A DNA stretch of 10,782 nt from NCBI GenBank assembly GCA_937910665.1, contig CALEPR010000209.1, forward strand, positions 1-10,782, read 5' to 3'. This stretch comes from an uncultured Selenomonadales bacterium (GTDB taxonomy: Bacteria; Bacillota; Negativicutes; Selenomonadales; Selenomonadaceae). The translations under genes were made by a program, and so were the position numbers. Positions 7,358-10,782 of this stretch are shown in pieces; the first letter of the stretch is position 1, and each line of letters opens with the position of its first letter. Under the pieces are notes generated by a model that was not told where the DNA came from, did not search any database, and saw only the letters and a program-made list of their open reading frames with translations.

Positions 7358-7385
7358 ATTATACATTTTTTTACTTGAAAAACAA
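7358..7385 (-). promoter_or_regulatory. probable σA promoter of nnr
   Basis: On the minus strand a perfect TATAAT (complement of 7358-7363) with a weak -35, TTGTTT (complement of 7380-7385), 16 nt upstream. It lies 23 nt before the nnr start codon. Its -35 overlaps that of a candidate promoter facing the other way. Confidence 0.55.
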
Positions 7386-7387
7386 GT
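7373..7387. promoter_or_regulatory. small palindrome between divergent promoters, possible operator
   Basis: ACTTG-AAAAA-CAAGT is a perfect 5-bp inverted repeat covering both predicted -35 boxes. A regulator bound here could act on both directions. The arms are short and chance is possible. Confidence 0.3.
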
Positions 7388-7404
7388 GGCGCATTTTTTA
7401 TAAC
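7375..7404 (+). promoter_or_regulatory. candidate σA promoter into the 7.4-7.9 kb gap
   Basis: TTGAAA (7375-7380), 18 nt, then TATAAC (7399-7404): five of six matches in each box. It points toward a possible small ORF at 7464. Confidence 0.4.
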
Positions 7405-7463
7405 GGAGTGTTTCATAAAAATTTTTGAAAAAAATGTTACGCATTAAGAAAAGGAGCGAAAAA

Positions 7464-7520
7464 ATGAACCTGTATCACAGACAATTTTACGGCGTGAAAA
7501 AAATCTTACTTTATTCTTGA
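7464..7520 (+). CDS. possible 18-residue ORF or leader peptide
   Basis: ATG preceded by AAGGAGCG (7450-7457), a strong ribosome site at good spacing, and 60 nt after a candidate promoter. It encodes MNLYHRQFYGVKKILLYS: basic, with three Tyr. I know of no family. It could be a small protein, a leader peptide or chance; the combination of promoter and ribosome site is the only support. Confidence 0.3.
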   Translation: MNLYHRQFYGVKKILLYS

Positions 7521-7877
7521 TGATAAATTTTTGCTCAATCACACAATGAAAAAAAAATTATCGATCGGAACAAGTAGAAGAAAAAAATTTTTGCGACAAA
7601 AATAACAGGGAGATTCACTGAGCACTTTCAAAAAATTTAATCTTGTATTCAAGGAAGGAATTTTAAAAATTTTTTTCTGACACTCCCGTCTCCCGGATTT
7701 GTTTAATTTTTCAAGCTACTTTCTGAGCGTCACCAGGGTAAAGAAAAAATTTTAGAAAGAGATCCAATTTTGGTTTGACTTTCTTTTTATTTTATTTTTC
7801 AAATTCATCCGTTAAGTCTATCATCAATTTTCGGTTTCAAAATTTGTTTGGTGAAAAATAATTTCTAAAAAAAAAAC
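7521..7877. other. 357-bp A/T-rich gap without a recognised gene
   Basis: No ORF with a ribosome site. It contains several A(n)T(n) tracts (near 7577, 7665 and 7745), a C-rich patch, CTCCCGTCTCCCGG (7683-7696), that stands out in this AT-rich setting, a small palindrome CTTG-TATT-CAAG (7642-7653), and a terminator-like hairpin at 7754-7799. It may be the 3' part of an untranslated or small-ORF transcript. Confidence 0.5.
7754..7799 (+). terminator. candidate intrinsic terminator in the gap upstream of ctsR
   Basis: AGAAAG (7754-7759) pairs with CTTTCT (7779-7784), with a minor inner CCA/TGG pairing, followed by TTTTATTTTATTTTT. Another CTTTCT at 7719-7724 could compete for the same AGAAAG. 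Confidence 0.35.
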
Positions 7878-7906
7878 TTGCAAAAAAACAAAAAGACAAA
7901 TATAAT
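7878..7906 (+). promoter_or_regulatory. σA promoter of ctsR
   Basis: TTGCAA (7878-7883), exactly 17 nt, then a perfect TATAAT (7901-7906). Transcription would start about 15 nt before the ctsR start, giving a very short leader. Confidence 0.8.
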
Positions 7907-7912
7907 GTCAAA
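7894..7912 (+). promoter_or_regulatory. imperfect CtsR-box-like repeat over the -10 box
   Basis: AGACAAA (7894-7900) and TGTCAAA (7906-7912) flank the -10 hexamer. The CtsR operator in other Firmicutes is two RGTCAAA heptads separated by 3 nt; here the spacing is 5 nt and each heptad has one mismatch. Autoregulation of ctsR is common, so this is a reasonable but imperfect candidate. Confidence 0.45.
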
Positions 7913-7929
7913 AAGTCGAGGTGATTGAA

Positions 7930-8409
7930 ATGTTAAACAACAAAGCAGATGTGATCGAAGAATATATTTTAAATATGCTTGCTCAGAATGATAATGGTCA
8001 AGTAGAATTGAAGCGAACCGACTTGGCAGACGAGGTCAGTTGTGCTCCTTCGCAAGTCAGCTATGTTTTGAGTACGCGCTTTACAAATTCGCGCGGTTTT
8101 AAGGTGGAATCTCAGCGCGGTTTGGGTGGATATATTCGCATTACCATTGTGAAAGACTCCGAGCAGGAAAAGAAAGTCAATTACAAGGAAATTATTGATA
8201 TGTTGACGGGTGGCGATTTTACTTTTGCCGAGTCTAAAATTTTCTTGGATCATCTGTTGCAACGAAAATGTATTACCGTGCGCGAAGCGGAGATTATCGC
8301 GCAAACTTTGATTACGGTCGACAAATTAGTTGACAACAATTTGATTGATTCGGAAATTCGCGAAATTTTACTCCGCAATATCTTTGTAACGCTGTCGAAG
8401 ATAGCCTGA
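7930..8409 (+). CDS. ctsR: CtsR, transcriptional repressor of class III heat-shock (clp) genes
   Basis: Dimeric winged-HTH repressor of clp protease genes, released on heat or protein stress and controlled in B. subtilis by McsA, McsB and ClpC. The 159 aa contain the N-terminal DNA-binding domain with VELKRTDLADEVSCAPSQVSYVLSTRFT (residues 25-52) and the wing RGLGGYIRI (63-71), then the C-terminal helical dimer domain (about 85-155). The ATG at 7930 is chosen: GAGG (7918-7921) is 8 nt upstream, and the in-frame GTG at 7921 is part of that site. The wing normally reads RGGGGYIRI; here the second Gly is Leu65. mcsA, mcsB and clpC do not follow; a strong terminator comes 35 nt after the stop. 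Confidence 0.95.
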   Translation: MLNNKADVIEEYILNMLAQNDNGQVELKRTDLADEVSCAPSQVSYVLSTRFTNSRGFKVESQRGLGGYIRITIVKDSEQEKKVNYKEIIDMLTGGDFTFAESKIFLDHLLQRKCITVREAEIIAQTLITVDKLVDNNLIDSEIREILLRNIFVTLSKIA

Positions 8410-8438
8410 AAAATTTTTCGGAAAAAAATTTTTGAAAC

Positions 8439-8476
8439 AAAAAACCTTCTGCGATATTTTTTGCAGAAGGCTTTTT
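8439..8476. terminator. bidirectional intrinsic terminator between ctsR and folB
   Basis: A perfect 8-bp stem, CCTTCTGC (8445-8452) with GCAGAAGG (8463-8470), 10-nt loop, then C and five T on the plus strand; the minus strand reads the same stem followed by six T (complement of 8439-8444). It serves the converging ctsR and folB transcripts. Confidence 0.93.
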
Positions 8477-8503
8477 CATTTGTCGCTAATTCATTTTCAA
8501 AAC

Positions 8504-8869
8504 TTAACTTTTATGAGTTCGAGTGACCTCGACTTCGACATAATCAATGGGACCGGAAATCGGAACGCTGGGCTTGCGAATTTTTACCGTGACGGAATCA
8601 AAGTGCGGAAAATTTTCCAAAAGTTTGTCGGCAATATTTCCGCCGAGCGCAGCCATAAGTTGAAAGCGTTTATTCTCGGTGACATACTTAACAATGTCAT
8701 AGACGCGTGCAGTATCCACTCCATCGTTAAGATTGTCGGAATTGACAGCGGCATCGTCATTTTTCAGCATCTCGACATCGAAGAAAAATTTCTGTCCTTG
8801 CTCGCGCTCATACTCATAGTAGCCGTGAAAGCCATAGAACATCATATTCATAATTTTAACTTTTACCAT
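8504..8869 (-). CDS. folB: dihydroneopterin aldolase (FolB) family protein with altered active site
   Basis: FolB cleaves dihydroneopterin to 6-hydroxymethyl-dihydropterin and glycolaldehyde in folate synthesis. The 121 aa have the family length and fold signatures: FYGFHGYYEYEREQGQ (11-26), DTARVYDIV, LGGNIADKLL and KIRKPSVPISGPIDYVEVEV (97-116). The catalytic Glu (Glu21) and Lys (Lys99) are in place. Two conserved pocket residues are not: the Tyr of the usual V-[DH]-Y-x-E-V is Thr53, and the Glu of the usual L-[IL]-E-x-L, which holds the pterin ring, is Ala73. AGGAGGT sits 8 nt before the ATG. It stands alone under its own promoter, away from folE, folK and folP. Activity on dihydroneopterin is therefore uncertain. 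Confidence 0.85.
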   Translation of the reverse strand: MVKVKIMNMMFYGFHGYYEYEREQGQKFFFDVEMLKNDDAAVNSDNLNDGVDTARVYDIVKYVTENKRFQLMAALGGNIADKLLENFPHFDSVTVKIRKPSVPISGPIDYVEVEVTRTHKS

Positions 8870-8897
8870 CTTATTTTACCTCCTAAAATTTTTTTTG

Positions 8898-8926
8898 ATT
8901 ATAGCACAGAATTTTTTAGTAGTTAA
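8898..8926 (-). promoter_or_regulatory. σA promoter of folB
   Basis: On the minus strand, TTAACT (complement of 8921-8926), 17 nt, then TATAAT (complement of 8898-8903) with an extended TGC before it. It is 28 nt upstream of the folB ATG. Confidence 0.75.
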
Positions 8927-9026
8927 GTTTTTTTTAAAATTTTAAAGTCAGCAAGAATTTCTGAAGTTCGGTAAACATTAAATCCATTCGGTTTGTTAGT
9001 TTTTCTGATTATTACTTCGGCGAGTA

Positions 9027-10088
9027 TTATTCAGAAATAATTCCTCCGCCAAGAAGTTCATCGCCGTCATAAAAAACTACAGATTGACCTGCAGTCACTG
9101 CGCGAACAGGTTCAAAAAATTTCACGCGCACAAAATTATTTTCTTCCTCAACTTGAGCGTCAAAAATTTTTGTACCGTACCTGACTTTTGCTTGAAGTTT
9201 TGCAGGAAAATTTTTCGGCTTATAAATCCAGTGAACATTTTCAGCAGTCAATGAACTTGAAAAAAGTTCCTCATTCCTGCCGACAACAACTTTTTTACTT
9301 GCAATGTCCAATTTCTGAACGTACAGAGGATGAGGCGCGGCAATTCCAAGACCTTTACGCTGACCGATTGTATAATTTGCAACGCCGCTGTGATTTCCCA
9401 AAATTTTTCCTGAGCCGTCAACAATATCGCCGGCTTGAAGTGCGTCGGAATTTTTTGCGCGACTTGCAAGAAATTTTTTGTAGTCGTTGTCAGGCACAAA
9501 ACAAATTTCTTGACTGTCAGGTTTTTTTGCAACAGGCAAATTCATTTTTTCTGCAAGTGCGCGAGTTTCAGTTTTTGAAAGTTCGCCGAGCGGAAAAATA
9601 ATTTGCGAAAGTTTCTCCGCAGTCAAATTGTAGAGGACATAAGATTGATCTTTTTTTAAATCGACAGCTTTTTTTAATTTAAATCTGTCGTTCTCGAAAA
9701 CAATTCGCGCATAATGACCGGTCGCTAAAAAATCTGCGCCGATTTCTTTCGCGAAGTCAAAAAGTTTGCCGAACTTAATTTTTTTGTTGCATTTGACGCA
9801 GGGATTGGGAGTGCGTCCGCGCAGATATTCAGCAACAAAATAATTTTCAATTTCAGTTTCAAAAATTGCGCGAAAGTCCACAACGTGATGAAAAATTCCA
9901 AGATAATTTGCGACGGCGAGTGCATCCTTGAGTTCATTTTGACTGCAACAACTTTTGCTGTCGGTTTCATTGTCTTCAAGGCGCATCGTCACGCCTTCAA
10001 CCTCAAAACCTTTGTCAATTAAAATAGCCGCCGTGAGTGAGCTGTCAACTCCTCCACTCATCGCGACGGCAACTTTTTTTCTGCTCAT
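9027..10088 (-). CDS. mnmA: tRNA-specific 2-thiouridylase MnmA
   Basis: Adds sulfur to C2 of U34 in the wobble position of tRNA for Lys, Glu and Gln, with ATP and sulfur relayed from a cysteine desulfurase. The 353 aa hold the PP-loop SGGVDSS (11-17), the first catalytic Cys in RGRTPNPC (Cys97), GHYARI (125-130) and the second catalytic Cys in PDSQEICFVPD (Cys196), followed by the β-barrel C-domain with NYTIGQRKGLGI. The ATG is 4 nt after the stop of the receptor-like gene and has only a weak ribosome site (GTAAG), so it may depend on translation of that gene. No cysteine desulfurase gene is adjacent. Confidence 0.96.
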   Translation of the reverse strand: MSRKKVAVAMSGGVDSSLTAAILIDKGFEVEGVTMRLEDNETDSKSCCSQNELKDALAVANYLGIFHHVVDFRAIFETEIENYFVAEYLRGRTPNPCVKCNKKIKFGKLFDFAKEIGADFLATGHYARIVFENDRFKLKKAVDLKKDQSYVLYNLTAEKLSQIIFPLGELSKTETRALAEKMNLPVAKKPDSQEICFVPDNDYKKFLASRAKNSDALQAGDIVDGSGKILGNHSGVANYTIGQRKGLGIAAPHPLYVQKLDIASKKVVVGRNEELFSSSLTAENVHWIYKPKNFPAKLQAKVRYGTKIFDAQVEEENNFVRVKFFEPVRAVTAGQSVVFYDGDELLGGGIISE

Positions 10089-10092
10089 AATC

Positions 10093-10632
10093 TTACAAAA
10101 TGGATTTCATAAAATTTTGAAGTTCAGCCGATGCCTGTTTTGCGCGCAAAAGATTTTCTGTCGCGTCGGCAGTCGAGGCGGCTTGTTCTTCACTGATGTT
10201 GCTGGTGTTTTCAATCGCTTTAACAATTTCCTCAACAGCATCGTTCATCTGATTCAGCGTCGCTTGAATCCTCTCGGTTGCCTCGCGTGACTGTTCAGCA
10301 AGTTTTCTGACTTCCTCAGCAACGACTGCAAAGCCGCGACCTTGTTCACCTGCTCGCGCTGCCTCAATCGCTGCATTAAGACCAAGCAAATTTGTCTGAC
10401 CTGCAATGTTTGTAATAAATTCAATTACGCGCATTGTGTCAGTATTTTTTTCCTGCAGGAGTTTTGCCATCTTGATGGATTCTTGACCTGCTTTTGCCAA
10501 TGTGTTCGCGCTTTTTGCAAGCTGTTGAGTTGTTTCATAAACTTTGTTGGTAATAACCACAATGTCATCAACAGATTTTTTCACGCGGTCGCGTGCCTCT
10601 CTGTCAGCCGGATTTTGACTTACTTCTGCCAT
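10093..10632 (-). CDS. short soluble methyl-accepting chemotaxis signalling-domain protein
   Basis: The 179 aa consist almost only of the cytoplasmic signalling hairpin of chemotaxis receptors. The tip (about 70-112) is near consensus: EFITNIAGQTNLLGLNAAIE, ARAGEQGRGFAVVAEEVRKL. Flanking helices carry coiled-coil heptads on both sides. There is no membrane segment, HAMP, recognisable sensor domain or C-terminal CheR-docking pentapeptide. It should bind CheA and CheW or act as an adaptor in the cytoplasm. The ATG at 10632 is chosen over an in-frame TTG six codons upstream because the AAGGGG ribosome site lies between them. It follows a corrinoid-protein gene by 33 nt, which suggests cotranscription, and precedes mnmA by 4 nt. 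Confidence 0.88.
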   Translation of the reverse strand: MAEVSQNPADREARDRVKKSVDDIVVITNKVYETTQQLAKSANTLAKAGQESIKMAKLLQEKNTDTMRVIEFITNIAGQTNLLGLNAAIEAARAGEQGRGFAVVAEEVRKLAEQSREATERIQATLNQMNDAVEEIVKAIENTSNISEEQAASTADATENLLRAKQASAELQNFMKSIL

Positions 10633-10665
10633 TAAAATTTCCCCTTTCAAGTTAGAAAAAAATTT

Positions 10666-10782
10666 TTAATCTTTGTGAATTAAATTTTTTGCAATTTTAA
10701 CTGCGGCTACTCCGTCCTTCGCGTAAGCGTCTGCACCTGCCGCGTCTGCATATTCCTGCGTCAAAGCCGCGCCGCCGACCAT
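10666..10782 (-). CDS. C-terminus of a cobalamin (B12)-binding corrinoid protein, cut by the window edge
   Basis: The last 38 codons of a minus-strand gene that begins outside the window. The peptide MVGGAALTQEYADAAGADAY and then AKDGVAAVKIAKNLI matches the end of the Rossmann-like B12-binding domain: VGG.A.T.E.A...GAD.Y..D...AV..A. Such domains end methyltransferase corrinoid proteins (MtaC/MtbC type) and are internal in MetH; the stop soon after the final helix favours a small stand-alone corrinoid protein. The ATG visible at the edge is the internal Met before GGA, not the start. Confidence 0.8.
   Translation of the reverse strand: MVGGAALTQEYADAAGADAYAKDGVAAVKIAKNLIHKD

Noticed and set aside
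7546..7605. Lys/Arg-rich 19-codon ORF in the gap
   Set aside because: No ribosome site before its ATG; the peptide is what A-rich DNA gives by chance.
7642..7653. CTTG-TATT-CAAG as a second copy of the 205-303 element
   Set aside because: Only a 9-base core is shared (TTGTATTCA); no matching right arm or internal repeats nearby.
7683..7730. Known riboswitch in the C-rich patch
   Set aside because: I could not match it to any conserved aptamer core and see no stable multi-stem fold by eye.
8432..8926. 164-codon plus-strand frame across the terminator and folB
   Set aside because: It starts in the terminator hairpin and is antisense to folB; Phe/Ile/His-rich composition typical of a shadow frame.

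Overview
The window looks like chromosomal DNA of an anaerobic, flagellated, low-GC member of the Firmicutes, most likely a Negativicutes (Selenomonas-like). Evidence: a CtsR heat-shock repressor, σA-type promoters (TTGACA-N17-TAAAAT, TTGCAA-N17-TATAAT), strong AGGAGG-type ribosome sites, a B. subtilis σD-like flagellar promoter, a flagellar rod/hook gene of Firmicutes style, a corrinoid-protein fragment, and gaps full of A(n)T(n) tracts. The family assignment is inference; there is no rRNA or tRNA here to confirm it.

Layout. 1-303: a minus-strand helix-turn-helix fragment (probable transposase remnant), then a roughly 100-bp imperfect inverted-repeat element directly upstream of ribH. 330-2427 (+): ribH; then, behind a near-consensus flagellar σ28/σD promoter, a flagellar rod/hook gene and a tightly coupled gene for an unrecognised secreted protein. 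2577-5732 (-): a pyrF-pyrE-recN transcription unit with a strong σA promoter upstream of pyrF and an intrinsic terminator after recN. A second short hairpin repeat lies between pyrE and recN. 5784-7334 (-): nnr, the bifunctional NAD(P)H-hydrate repair gene. 7335-7929: a 595-bp gap with apparent divergent promoters, a possible 18-codon ORF and a candidate terminator. 7930-8476 (+): ctsR with its own promoter and a strong terminator shared with the convergent folB. 8504-8926 (-): a folB homologue with its own promoter. 9027-10782 (-): a corrinoid protein (3' end only), a very short soluble chemotaxis-receptor signalling domain, and mnmA.

How the genes relate. Most are household functions: riboflavin (ribH), UMP synthesis (pyrE/pyrF), DNA break repair (recN), cofactor repair (nnr), pterin chemistry (folB), tRNA 2-thiolation (mnmA) and proteostasis control (ctsR). 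The accessory content is small: the flagellar rod gene plus secreted partner, and the corrinoid-protein/mini-receptor pair. ctsR, ribH and folB each stand apart from their usual operon partners, so this genome appears to have dispersed operons.

Most worth a second look: (i) two hairpin elements, each built of short tandem repeats facing a degenerate copy and each placed just before a start codon; (ii) a FolB homologue that has lost two conserved pterin-pocket residues; (iii) CtsR with Leu in the glycine-rich thermosensor loop; (iv) an uncharacterised secreted protein under flagellar control; (v) a corrinoid protein next to a membrane-free receptor tip. I did not find a convincing new multi-gene defence or biosynthetic system.
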